From contig NC_135261.1 of NCBI RefSeq assembly GCF_964204865.1, positions 9,176,001 to 9,240,000 of the forward strand: a stretch of DNA of 64,000 nucleotides. The letters run 5' to 3'. Below the pieces are notes generated by a model that made no database searches, was not told the origin of the DNA, and saw only the letters and a list, made by a program, of their open reading frames with translations. How positions within the stretch are numbered: the stretch's first letter is position 1; each line of letters begins with the position of its first letter. Below are positions 33,352 through 46,100 of the stretch, one piece after another. Source of the stretch: Styela clava. Lineage: Eukaryota; Chordata; Ascidiacea; Stolidobranchia; Styelidae. The position numbers and the translations under genes were made by a program.

Positions 33352-36300
33352 GTATAGGCAATGCCGAACGTAAAAGATTCCGACCTTTAACAAGAGTAGC
33401 TCTTAAAAGATGTAAAATTGAAAGATAGCCTACTGATGTCAGTGGTATTGTAGATATCAATATTGAACGACTTGGATTGATTACCCAACTGTCTGATAAT
33501 AATTTATTGCAATGTGATACACATTGTCAAAGTAAGCGCAAGGGGAATACCGTAAATGAAAATGTTAAATAAAAATATTGAAGTCGGGTACATCATTTTG
33601 CGAATTGGGGATATAAATAAGTGGTTTTATAAATCAAACGACGTTTTAAGTTTGCGCAATCATCTCACGAAACTGCGAATGACTGATCTAACTTGGACGT
33701 TTTAAGGTGATATTTTGCCAGAGTATAATCTGTAACAATTCAGCAACAGTACATTTTTATTTATATATTTTTGCGTTGCGCTCTTCTTGCGTTCATCAAA
33801 CGCTTATCCAATTGACTTTTACCCCTTTCCTAATGTTTTTGCTCGACTGTTGCGGACTTGTATTATAAATTTCTAGTGCAGAGTTTTATTTAAGTCATTT
33901 TGTAATGTGGATAAAAAATAATGAAATAAATTGTGCAGAGCATACATAAACTAGTAACAACAAGTCGACTCTCACACTTGGTAGAGGAAATTACATGAAA
34001 TAACATATGATTTCGGTAGGATGATCCTATAGCGCAAGCGATTAATGTGAAAATTTGACATAAATTAGCGCATTGATATGTTATAGAGGCTGTAAAACAT
34101 AAATAAACTTTGAGAAACTTTTAAATGTATGTTCATCATAAACTTCTGATCTACTATAACATCAGTCAGAAATTCTATTGGTTCATTGGCACTGAATACA
34201 CTGATGAAAATTAACGATTGATTAATTTCGTCACGTGATGTTCCTTGAATGATTATTTTGTTGAATACTTGACCCATCATTTCAAGATAATTAATTTGAG
34301 CAATTATGTTCAGTCTGTCAAAAGAAAAATTAGGCTTATAGAAATCAAAGTATTTAAAGGCAGTTGGTGCAAGAAAGTACCTTCACTGTAAGCTTGACAT
34401 TTGGAAAACATCGGACATATATAATTCACTTGAAATAAAAGATTGTTATGATAACTTTTCTAATTTATGCCAAATTCATGTGAAAACAGAAAATATTTTT
34501 AACAAAATACTTTGATAAAGAGTGTCGTCTGATTCAACAACCCAATTTCACACCATGCCAAACATGCCATATACTGCTGGTGCTACAAACCGAAAAATTG
34601 TGTCGATTCGATGGTTCTCAACCACGGCGCAAATTTCACTTATCAATCCACGAATTCATTCTTTTCATCATTTATATAATTGAGGGTTAAAATTAAATCT
34701 AATTTAATACTTATCCATAATCCGACCATGCAAATAAAGTTACAACAAAATGTGATTGAAATATTACCTGCTATTCTGTTAATGTATGAAAAAATACCAT
34801 ATCAAATTTATAAAATGCAAGAAAAAGGGTAAAAAACCTAAAATTATTGCCTAACCCTAACCTAGTACACATATTACATTCCGATGTCCGCCATCTTGGT
34901 TCGCATACTTCGGGAGCCCCGATAAAAGTCTTAATATTATGAAAACCTATCGTAGAATCCATTATAAAAAAAATTGTTTCTAATTTAAAATACCTCATAC
35001 AATTGCTGAAACATTAAATTTAAAAAAAAAAAAGAGAAAAAATCTAATAAGATGGTTGATTCCAACGTTTTTAATAACTTTGAGGAATGTTTTCGCATTT
35101 AATAAAGTATAGTAATTATTTCTTGCGCTGTATTGAGGGAAATTCTAAAGAAAGTTTATGGGTTGTCATTTGATATTTTCTCGGGTCTATATTGCTTAAC
35201 TAATTTTTCCAACAATGTTCATAAACATGAAAAAAGAGCAAAAAAAATAAAAATTACAATTACATTTCACTAATGTGAAGTGAATGAAATAATAATAAAC
35301 ACAAAATATCATAAGGGCATTAACGGCAGATCTGTCTAACCTCGAAAACAACGTCTTTATATATAACAAAAATGCTCCCGATACAGTTACATTTTAATGA
35401 CAGAATAAATCAGGATGAATCATCTAAATTTGTTCGTTTGGCCTCAACATCTTCGAGGATCACTTCACTTGGAACGGGTAGAACGCGTCAATAAAATTTC
35501 GATCTTTTTGCCGTTTTAATATTTAATCCGCGAGTACGGACTTCACTTGTACAAATCAATGATACGCCGTTGCATGAAGTATTACTGTCATAATTGGACT
35601 GGTGATGCGGTGATCATACTAAATCTAATAGGACGAATATAAGAAAAATAACCGAATGGGGTGATTGGCTCCCAATTGGCGTTATAAGTTCGAACTTTTC
35701 CCATCGACAAAATGCTTGGTCTCTGAGTCTCTTATTTCACAATATTATAATAGATTGCGTTCTTCGTAACTAGTTCCATGTTTTCAGATGTGCTCTGTTA
35801 GCTGTTAGTGTTAATCGGTTTACCCACCGCGTACAACATTCTAGCAAACTTTCCTAAAAAATGGGAATATATATTAAATATATTCCTATTATAAGGCTTT
35901 TTCCAACAATGCGAAAAAGTTTGGGGTTCAGATATGCCCGAACACAGAGCCATGTGCCATGCTGCTAAGTGTGTGTTGTCATGTTATAACGCTTCTTAAT
36001 TCTAGCTTGATTTTTAAATGTAGATTGCTAAAAGTCTTTTTAATTCAATTTCAATGCTATTGTTTGTGTTTTCAAAATTTGAACGAACGAAAAGAAATAT
36101 CTCACGAACAAAAGATCATCGAAAAGAGATGAGAGCGATTTCTTGTACACAATAATTCAGTGCGATATGCCCTAATATCATGCAATAAGTTATTTGTTTT
36201 AAGGGGTAGAACGAAACCGAAGGGTGGATTTTGAACGTCAAGTTATAAGCTAACTAAATATATAATAAATGTAGACTATCTATCGCTGTAAAAATGGCTG

Positions 36301-36558
36301 CAAACACGACGTTGCACTATTTTGAACATTTTTTAAAAAACATAGCGATACACCAATTTGACGCGCAATATGCCGGCGCGACAAATATGCAAGGTCTTAA
36401 GGTCTTCTGGCACAGCTTGGAACTGAGCAAGTTTGTATTTTGATGCTTTACAGTCGAAAAATGTCATCTTGAAAATAAAAACGCTACTTGAAGCTCCCAT
36501 TGTTAAAACTTATTTATAACGATTAGAATGGCCAGTTGTCACTTTGGATGCAATTTAG
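33352..36558. other. No supported gene; MITE half-copy at 34846-34921
   Basis: Apart from the right half of the hairpin MITE (CCTAACCTAGTACACAT to CTTCGGGAGCCCCG at 34846-34921), I find no feature. Short minus frames (34065-34280; 34771-34998) have no recognised domain. Confidence 0.45.
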
Positions 36559-39500
36559 CAGTGGCGGCGCGTCAATAGGGCCAACCGGGGCAATGCCCCG
36601 GTTGTTTTTTCGGTATAATAAAAAATATTCGAAAAATACCTCAATATCGGTTGCACAGACTGTCTACACGCCATATTCTCCCGACATGGTTCATTTTTCG
36701 CTCGCAAAGCTTTCGCCGAACGTCGACGGGGCGACGCCGATTTTGCCCCGGTTGCTCATTGTATATCGTATTCTCTCTTTTATCTTCCACTCGCCGCGTT
36801 TGTCTCGTTTGTTTTCTGTTTCTTCTACTAAATCATCGGGGCCGATCGGGGCTAGCCCCGAAATTATGACGACACAATGCCGACGTTTCTTACAACAACG
36901 TGTTGACATATTCCGCATTCCTTCTCGTTCGTTGGTTGCTTGAAGAGTTGATAGTTTCCTCGCCTTCGTTTTTGTCGCTTGTTTCGCTATTTGAATCAGT
37001 TAGAGACCTTTAGTCCATTTGCTTTCGATTTTCCACATTCCTTTTGAGCTCCTCACTTCTTTCCGGCTTCGCATTTCTTAGCCTTAGACCTCATAATGAA
37101 TAAGGTTGATGCACTACTTCGCACTCCGTTTTCGCAGCTGCCGCTGGAACAAAAATTAGAGGTACAACGTCTTGGGCCTTATCAACCAAAAAATTGTTCA
37201 CTGGAACAATCCCATGACGGAGGAAAGCGTCGGCGTACATTCTGCGCAGAAACTTGGTATAAAAAACACGAATGGTTGTGTTACAGCGAGGACAAAAATG
37301 CACTTTTTTGTTTTTATTGCCTACTTTTTGCTACCGCCCGTGACTCACGTTGGTGTAAATTTGGTTTTAGAGATCTTAAACATCTTTCCGAGCGTGCCAG
37401 GGATCATCAATCTTCTATGGAGCATCTGGACAATGCAGTAAAATACCGAACATTCGGAAATGTTAATATTGCAGCACAGTTGGATGAAGGACGCGCGGTT
37501 TCTATTCGTCGGCACAATCAAAACGTCGAGAAAAACCGCCATGTTCTCGGTCGATTGATAGATGTTTTGAAGTTCATTGGTTGTCACGATCTGTCCCTCC
37601 GTGGGCGCGATGAACGGACTGGCTCTTCTAATAGAGGGGTATTTTTGGATATGGTGAAATACACCGCATCCCTAGATACAGTATTGAGAGATCATCTTGA
37701 TGCCGCAACTGTTTCGAAAGGGACATCTAAGGATATCCAAAATGATTTGCTCGACTCAATGTATAAAATTTATTTACAACATTTGGCTCTGGAAATTGAG
37801 AATTGCCAGTTCCTTTCGATTCAGTCTGACGAGACAACTGACATCACGTGCGTTTCCCAACTGGCTGTGATTTTTCGGTTTGTGAAAGATTGTGAACCTA
37901 CCGAGAGATTTCACAGCTTTGTACCAATCGTTGATCGCACGGCTTGCGGGATATCGGCTGTACTGAAAGAAGTGTTACAGCCTTACAACGCCAAGTCAAA
38001 ATTGATAGCTCAAACTTATGACGGCGCGGCAGTCATGAGTGGGTCGAAACATGGTGTTCAAGTTTAAATATAAAAGAAGATTTTCCTCATGCGCATTTTT
38101 TACATTGTTATGCACACCAATTTAACCTCGTTATTAAAAATATGTGTCTTGATACCCCTCTCGTCCGTATATTTTTCGCAAATGTTTCGGGGTTTTCTTC
38201 ATTTTTTTCCGTTTCGCCGAAGCGCTCTGACCTCCTTGCCAGATATGTAGCCGCCGTCTCCCAGCTTGTGCACCAACACGTTGGAACTTCCAATCACGCG
38301 TGGTGCAGGGCGTGTCCGAAATTAGGTCTGAGCTCATTGAGTGTTTAAATGGCATTCAGAGCTCTCCGGTTTGGGACGAACGCTCTGTAAGGGAGGCGGC
38401 AGGTCTAAAGCGTCTGCTAGAAGATGGTGAGTTTTCATTTTTTCTCCACAATATTCTATCACGTGGATGTATTATACGGCGCATTGCAGTCAAGGCTAAT
38501 GGATGGAGCGTCTGTGCAGTCGTGTATTTCAGACTTCTGCGATGCTGTATCTCGTATCCGGGAAACAATAAAATACGACGACACATGGAGTGCTTCTTTA
38601 CGCCGCGAGCAAACAACGCAGCGTTTGATTTTGTCTGCAAAGGAATGCTGTGACATTCTGGTGAATCAAATAGGCGATCGTCTGCGCACTGAACACCTTG
38701 CCGCGTTCTCTTCGATGAACCCCAAAATTTTTCAAAATTTGCACTTCAATTTCCCATCCATTTGTTGGCTACTGTCTCCAAATTTTACCCCATGATAAAC
38801 GTGGGTAAATTGGAAAATGAATTGCGATGTATATACACCAATAAAACTTTTTTGAACATCACATCAACTTGCGCGCTCTATGGGTTCCTCATAGATAACA
38901 CTCTAGTAACTACCTTTGCGGCGTCTGCAAAATTTCTGGACATCATTTTGACGACGCCTATTTCTTCCGCCGACGCAGAGCGAACATTCAGCACGCTGAA
39001 GCGTATTAAAACGTATCTCAGAAACACAATGAAGCAAGATAGATTAAATTCCTTGGCTGTTTTATCCATTCACAGAGACGTTATTTCTGGATGCATGACT
39101 TTAATCAGCGCGTCATTGAGAATTTTGCTTCCAAGAAACCGCGGCGTGTTGCATATATGTTCAAGCAGTAGAAGTCTAGCAGCATATATATCTATGAGTG
39201 AGCGACGCATGTCCTTATCTTTGCATTAACTTTCCTTTCTTTATAGTAACGTTTTAAACCTTATTTTAGGTTTTGTCTGCTTTCTCGAAGTTTCTGTTAA
39301 TATGTCATTGTATTTATCTGGGTAAATATTGCCTTTCCTTTTGAAAGAGGTTTCAAAATAAACTATGTCTATATTTATTAATCCCTTGACTTGGACCGGT
39401 TTTAAAGACACTTTCTTATCGTTAAAAATTGTCGCTTTTGCTGATTGGTTGTTACCGATGGAATGGTTTTTATACTCATAAAATGATGGGAGAACTTACA

Positions 39501-39585
39501 GCGCTCATCCTGTCCCCGTAGATGGGGGTGACTTGGTCCCGCAGTAGCTTGCCCCGGTTGTCAAAATGACCACGCGCCGCCACTG
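36559..39585 (+). mobile_element. hAT-superfamily transposon with complete ends (3027 bp)
   Basis: The left end CAGTGGCGGCGCGTCA is inverted at the right end (TGACCACGCGCCGCCACTG), and the element is flanked by a perfect 8-bp duplication CAATTTAG (36551-36558 and 39586-39593). GCCCCGGTTG-type words recur near both ends (36590-36605, 36745-36755, 39551-39560), as expected for sub-terminal transposase-binding repeats. It carries one transposase gene on the plus strand, frameshifted. Confidence 0.93.
37096..39171 (+). pseudogene. hAT transposase, ZMYM-like (TTF finger, DUF4371, hAT dimerisation), frameshifted
   Basis: The first open part (37096-38067) begins MNKVDALLRTPF. It contains a TTF-type finger (W-Y-K-K-H-E-W-L with C-F-Y-C following) and the DUF4371/RNase-H-like core with QSDETTDITC, where the DET aspartate is the usual catalytic position. 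The reading frame then shifts at about 38055-38065, 38270, 38425, 38750 and 39080. Conserved pieces appear in successive frames: FLHCYAHQFNL, TRWNFQSR, and the hAT C-terminal dimerisation block TPISSADAERTFSTLKRIKT. The final in-frame stop is at 39169-39171. Several independent shifts mean this copy should not make full transposase, unless some are sequencing errors. Confidence 0.88.
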
Positions 39586-40012
39586 CAATTTAGCATGGGT
39601 ATACCTACTTTAGAGACAATTCAATGCTTCTTGAAGAAGCGACTATTATCTGGAATAAAAAGCGCTAGAGTAGTCGATCTCGTTCTAGCTATAGTAGGCC
39701 CTTACTCTTATTCGTTCTGTCTGTCTGCTTGTCTGTCCGTCTACCCGTGTGACTGGCTGTAGCGTCTGAATCAGGGTGTGCAATTCAAATGAGGATATAT
39801 GCCAAAGTTTTTGAAATAATCTTGTCTCACGCCACGTTTGAATATTTGTTGGTATTGTAAATGAACTTCCGTAAAACACATAAAAAAAAACGTCAATAAA
39901 ACACATGATAGCGTATAACTATTTATTGAAACAATTTAATATTTTGAAAAATTATAGCTTTGAAGAGATTTTTGATGGACCAAAATATTTGACTTCAAAA
40001 GAGAAATATCGT
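39586..40012. other. 3' flank of the four-TM gene
   Basis: Contains the target duplication of the hAT element, a pyrimidine-rich CTGTCTGTCTGCTTG stretch near 39717 and the complement of AATAAA at 39922-39927, about 86 bp after the stop codon of the minus-strand gene starting at 42437. No other gene was seen. Confidence 0.5.
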
Positions 40013-42437
40013 TCATGACATAGAAAAAGTATCATCGTGATTGTCAGCATCATCTTTGAGAACTGCTATTTTTGCCGCAACAAGAGCAGATACAAGACAG
40101 AGTCCACCAGAAATGCAACCAAGCCTGAAACTATATCCTAGTGAGCTGTGCTTCACAAATCCTCTCAATACACCGTATATTGTTAGTCCCGACAGGATAA
40201 AAATAGCTGTAAAGTATATTAAACATTTGTATTAAAGTTGTAGATATAAGCAATGCCAACTGGGTTTGTTTCATTCCAGGTAGGCTCTCTTTTATGGAAC
40301 TTTGGTTTTAGTGTGTATTCATGCGTATATTTCTCAGTGTTCAAATTGAACGAATAATCAGAACAACAATATTACCAATGTTTGATAACTCGGGCCTGAG
40401 ACTTCAGTCGCGAATTGCAGGGACATCAGAGTCTTTAGTCCGTTGCAAGTTTAGTAAATTTGAAATACGATTTAAATCACTATGAAATTGAAAAAATATT
40501 GTTTTAAGGTACAAATCGTCACGCTAATAACCGAATTGCGCAAGTCATTTTTAGCAGTTTTGAGAAAAACGCAAAAAACTTCCTAATGATATTGCTATGC
40601 ATTTGAGAGTCAATAATTTGCCATAGTTCAATTTTTTGATTGTAGCCGGATTTAAGTTAATTTGTATGACGCAGTCATGTGACGTCATAATGGCGCACTG
40701 TGAATTAGGCCGAAATGTGTCTATGACTTGGGGACATACGCAATTTCGCAACTTGACCATATGCACCAGTCCTGAAAACCAAACAATCCGAAACGAATGT
40801 AATTCCCAGTATCTGCGATGTCTAATCCCTAAAATAGCTAATCTGTTTCAATTACATTATTTTTTATGTTTAAAAATATATATTTTATTAATATAACACG
40901 CTCTGCACACCCACCGAAATAAGACTAAGATTAAATATAAAGAATAAAACAGCAATGTACCCTTATAAAAAGACCAACCAAGGTGAATTGGACTCAGACA
41001 ATTAATATCACAAGTGCACGCCTTCCTATACTGTAGTATAAATTCAAATTTACAAGCGCTAAGCTAGAATCTGAGATGCAAAAACTCGAAAATCCTCCGC
41101 CGAGGTTATTTTGCCTTTGTGACGTCATAATAGTCTTGCGATAACTAGAATAATTCATTATGACGAAACAATTGAAGAAATTGGCATGTCATATAAAATG
41201 TACATTTTTATAGGTTTCGGAATTCCCAAAATAAAATCGGAGTTAACAGACTTGTGCGCAGCATTACATAAATACCTATTTTATTAAAAACTCAAAACCG
41301 CCAGAAATGACTTACGCAATTCGGTTATTAGCCTGACGATATGCAAAAGTCCCATATATAGGCATCAGCAATGTGAGACAGGAGTAGATACTTAAAAATC
41401 AAACTTCATTTCACGAGCCCAGTCTACTGCTGATACTTCTAATTGAGTGACCGGTGAAAATATCTGTAGGGCTATATATAGTTGCTCTTCATTTTTGGTG
41501 TAATTTTCCATTCTTGTTATGTTGAATGTGATGAGTGAATATATTAGATTTAACGTATTTCTTATTTGACGAGAAAAATTAATCTATAAAAAGTCGTTTT
41601 AAACGGTATCAGTATCAACTTACCAGAAGCAATACATAACTGGATAGTCAATATAATATGGTCCTTTTTTCCAATCATTGTCCGAATAGTGAGTGTAATT
41701 GCGCAGCAAAGTGAAATCGCAGAAAAGGCAAGAAGAACAGAAGTAAATATTTCGACAACTGTGAGTGCTAGAAAGATATCATATGAAATTGAAAGATTTT
41801 TGGGAACAATGCGGAATAATATAGATTAAATCATTAGTGAGGTTCGCGGGTTCTTGGATAATCGCGGGTCGTGATAGTCAGCGGACCGCTTTATTTTATC
41901 ACTTACAATATGTAGACGAAAACTGAGTGCTTAAATCAGAAAAAAGCTTCTTTAACGTATATATTCTGTATTGTTTCTTACTTATGATGCAAAATCAAGT
42001 AATCGTTTACATAATCTTTTATACGGCGTTGTATTCACTCTTTACTTCAAGTGAAGCCCAAGAATCCAACACTATAAAATGTATATAATTCGGAAAAAGC
42101 GCAGCAACGTCCTTTCAATACCGCCATCTCAATTTATTACGCCCCGAATGAGGGACATTAGAAATAAACCACTGTTATTTAATCAGCGATCCCAACATAA
42201 CTATGTTTAATACGTTTAACAACTATACCAAAATTGACGAAAATGTCGTTAAAAACTCTTACCTTTTCCGTAATAAATCTCTCCAAGATAAGTCAAGAAG
42301 ATTCCATCCATCCACGTCGTTATTCCATTTGCATCGATTGACGTAACCAACCAGCCTGGTGTTGCTAACGCTGCGACATTCAAAACCAAGGCCAATGATG
42401 AAACAAAAATTAGAAGATTACCGTAAAATTTATTCAT
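40013..42437 (-). CDS. Four-transmembrane protein of claudin/PMP22 style, 170 aa
   Basis: Three exons on the minus strand: 42263-42437, 41624-41767 and 40013-40206, all joined in phase 1 with GT-AG sites. The start MNKFYGN is the first ATG; a non-ATG extension upstream is unlikely. Four hydrophobic segments are visible: about residues 7-27 (NLLIFVSSLALVLNVAAL), 61-85 (VVEIFTSVLLAFSAISLC), 97-120 (ILTIQLCIASAIFILSGL) and 133-155 (FRLGCISGGLCLVSALVAA). The first loop has a Trp after the first helix (TPGWL) and a second Trp (TTWMD) but lacks the claudin W-GLW-C-C signature. The N- and C-termini are short, and the tail is acidic (KDDADNHDD). The topology suits the PMP22/EMP/claudin superfamily: a small plasma-membrane protein in cell contact or membrane organisation. 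The exact subfamily is not resolved. Confidence 0.75.
40515..41340. mobile_element. MITE with about 50-bp inverted ends in intron 2 of the four-TM gene
   Basis: The left end ATCGTCACGCTAATAACCGA and the complement of the right end, ATCGTCAGGCTAATAACCGA, are nearly identical for about 50 bases (to GTTTTGAG). Both halves also contain TGTGACGTCATAATNG (about 40677 and 41119), so the symmetry goes inward. There is no clear transposase. The 86-codon plus frame inside it (40636-40896) is not conserved with anything I know. Confidence 0.8.
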
Positions 42438-43173
42438 ATTTCCTTTTTTTGTCACAGATATAATATAGTTTCTAAAAATTGGAAAGTTTCATTTTTTTCA
42501 ATATACACACACATATAATATAACTTCCTACAGTGGGAGTGCCCTAAGTACACTAGAGGTTCTTAAAGTGCTCTACACAGCACCCCAAGGCTCTTCGAGA
42601 TAATCGTTTACTTATTAAAATACTGATTTTATAACTGATATCCAAAGAAGCAATAACGGCATTCATAAAATTCGACAACAGTAGCGTTCATTTAAATATG
42701 ACATTATCCATAAGTTGTAATAGATAATGCCATATTTTAACTACCTCCTTGTTGCCACATTTTGTCACTACTTTAATAATATGTTTGTTAAATTTGTGGG
42801 GGTCCATAAATAATAGTTAAATAAGTAGGAATTTCAAGGTAACGCCAAGATACATATTGTATCAAATATGAGAAGGTTATAGGAAAAGAAATATTATAAT
42901 TTGAACAAGCATTTAAAAAACATGTGCAGTGCAATAAAGAAAATGAAAACATTAATGCACTGGAAAAAATAGCTTATACGATGAATAGGGATACATCAAT
43001 AAAATAATGATAATATAATAATTCTATACAAAGGGAACATTTTCAAATTCTACACGCGATTTGTCTTTGTCTACTGCAATTACAATACAATAAAGTAAAT
43101 TAAATGTATACCACAATAAACTAAACTTAAAGCCATTGGTTAAAACAGAACCTAAATAGTTTGTGATCATAGT
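42438..43173. other. Intergenic region between the four-TM gene and the adhesion GPCR
   Basis: AT-rich, with no exon recognised. It holds the upstream region of the four-TM gene and the 3' flank of the GPCR gene. Confidence 0.5.
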
Positions 43174-46100
43174 TTATTGCTCAAGTTTACTCTCCACTAC
43201 AGACTCTCTTTTATCGAGTGTAGACTCATTATTTTCTTCAATCACACAAGTCTCCTGAGTGGCCACACTGTTTTTGCTCCATTTGTAAATATTAGCAGTG
43301 CTTTCGGTGGTGCTCGGAGTCTCATCATTCGAATTGCTACTGCTATTTACGACATACTTTTTGCCTTGTTTAATTACCTGAAGTAAAAGAGTATAATATT
43401 ATGATAAATGAAAAGTTACCGAGCATATGAAAAATAGAGAAAGCTGAAAGTAGTGTAAAATAGCGAAAAAAAGAGAAAAAAGAATAAGAGAACGAGACAA
43501 AGGAATAAATGCGAGTAAAACGAAAGAAGTAGAAACAGTAATAATATAAAGTATCTCTCACTTTCATCTTGCTGGTCATGTCGAATGAAAGTGGGGTAAA
43601 ATGTGATTTCAATGACTCGTAAATTTTCTCACGTAATTCAGCTCTTCGAATCATTGTGAATATGAAAAGAATGAATCCCTGTTTGACGAAACAGAAAGAA
43701 ATTACTTTAATCTCAAAGTTAAACAAAATTGTTTGATTTAAACCTATGTTTCTCCGTTCTGTCCAATCACAGAATTTAAGGATTACAGTGATATATATTT
43801 CTATGACAGATTATTATATAGACAGTATTGAATTACTGCTCGCCAAAACACAAACTGTACCTGCATCACATTTGTGATAGTGAAAAGCCACGCCAGCACA
43901 GCTCGATATATTTCATCAGTACTGGCCAACATAAGATATCCAAATATCCATGTTAATCCGAGGGTAGTAGCCATAGAAGCGGCAGCAGTCATCTCACGAG
44001 CATTACTACGACGATTGGTATGGGCTCTCATCTTATAAATATAAAAGTTCTTATCATTCGTAAATCATATAACACAAAAGCAAAGAGCAAATACTCGGAC
44101 ACATATGAACAATGAATAACTAAAATAGCTTGTATGGCCTGCTCAAAAATCTGTTATCAGATCGTTCGCAAATCAAGTCTCGTCGCTGCTGCCTTTTACA
44201 TCGGTACCGTTAATGCCTTATCTGGGCACCGCGTTTGTCAAAAAGATGGCGTGGCGCAACCGGCAATAACAACAATGTTGCAAAACGATCTACATGTACA
44301 TTTTGTGTTTAAAAATTTAAAACGGTAATTTCTTACCCTTTGACGTCGAGTAGCGAGGGAATAAATGACGAAAGTAAAGAAAATGTAGTTCATTAACAAC
44401 AAGATGCCAGCTGGAACCAGGAATCCAAATTTAAGAGAATTTCCGGTTATCCAACACATATTTTTAGACCTATAAGATGCGAGATTTTGCCCAATGCCTT
44501 GATCTTGTCGCTGCGGGCCTAAATCAACAAAAAACATTAATGTTGCATATTTAATTTTCACTAACATTTTATTGCGGAATCGTCAAAATGGAAACAAACA
44601 ACCATTTTAACTACCTTCTCCGTCACAGTAATTGCTTCCAGTCGGTTCAGTCTGTTTCGTTGTAAGATTTGAGAACAAGGTTACTATCACAGCAACAAGA
44701 GGTAAACCATATGCAAACACTGATGATTTTTTCAAAAAATTTCGATCGAATTCCGTAGACACCTAAAACGTAAAATATTTCATTATGTATATCTTTTTAT
44801 GTAACAATTTCACAAATATTAATTTAGATACATATTTGTTCTATATATTGATTTCCTGAATTCTTAGACTTTTGTATGGCCTTTCATATAAATAGGAAAA
44901 ACAAAATACACATACACGGAGTTACTCTGACAGCAACACTATTTCATTCAGATTTTCCCTAGTTGTAGAATGATTTTTTTTAATATTTTGTTTTAATTTA
45001 AGTTGACAAGCGTATCATATATCTTTATTAAAATTATATTCGTCATAATGAGCAATTTATTTCGGTATTTGAGCTTAATGGTGCACATCACTTGTAAATA
45101 TAACTATGATTTTACACTCACAACTGCCAATGATCTATACATGACGTAGCTATACACTGTTGTCCAACACCAGGTTGTAAGTAGTAGATAATGCAACAAA
45201 GCAGATACTGCAGTACAGGCATCACGATTTTCTGTTCTCGGTACGCCGACTAAAAATACCAGATAGACTGCCAATAACGTGATGCAAATATGTACGAATA
45301 CTATTATGGTTCGTTGTCGACTGGTTCGCGCTCCGGTTTTCCTAAATAAAAATAATAAAATCCTAACTTTTTATGATTGATATGATATAGTAGCTTCAAT
45401 TTTTGAAATATTCAGGCAATTATTCCCAGTGTGCAAGTAAATAAATACTCGTTTGCGATAAACTGTTTGTTTTGGTTAGAAACTATACCTATGGATCGTT
45501 TCGACAAATTGTTGTTGGTATTCATGTTGTTACTAAGACAAAAATGCCAACCTCAACAACTACGTCTTGTCTCATTGCTTTGGAATTCAAATTTAGAAAG
45601 TCAAAAGTTGAAAATAAATATTTCCATTGTAATTCCATTGTATTGTTTTTGACTAAATTTGTCGTGTCCTCCCTGAGTTCAAGACCAATATTTAACCTGA
45701 ATTTTGCTGTGAGTTTTGTCGTTGTTTTTTCTTTTAATTTCAGTTATGTATTCCGCCGAGTAAATGTTTTTTTTACAAACTGGCCGATAACTCCTTGTTA
45801 ATATATACATACATTGGTACGTTACTCTATCTTTCTGACTGTTAGATCTTTCGGAGAAACAACTAATCTAATCTGATTCTTTCTATTGTTTTTAAAACTG
45901 AAAACTCACTTGTCTGTCAAATTCAACCCAACCGTAATAATTAATCCAATAACGGATATAACGCATCCCGTTGTGGTTACGACAGATAATACAATATCAT
46001 CGTCAACGACTTCGTGTTCCTGAATAAAAATTGTAAGAAAATTAAAAAAATTATCACATTTTTATATCTTTTTTCTACTTTGTGTTATTTTTTATCTTTG

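Noticed and set aside
36536-36943. 135-codon plus frame at the left end of the hAT transposon
   Set aside because: It runs through the target duplication and TIR and has no domain; it is sub-terminal transposon sequence.
37091-39069. Several 60-95 codon minus-strand frames
   Set aside because: They are shadows on the opposite strand of the transposase sequence.
45431-45801. Two overlapping plus-strand frames (73 and 109 codons)
   Set aside because: They lie in the intron between the TM1 and TM2-3 exons of the minus-strand GPCR, overlap one another, and show no domain.
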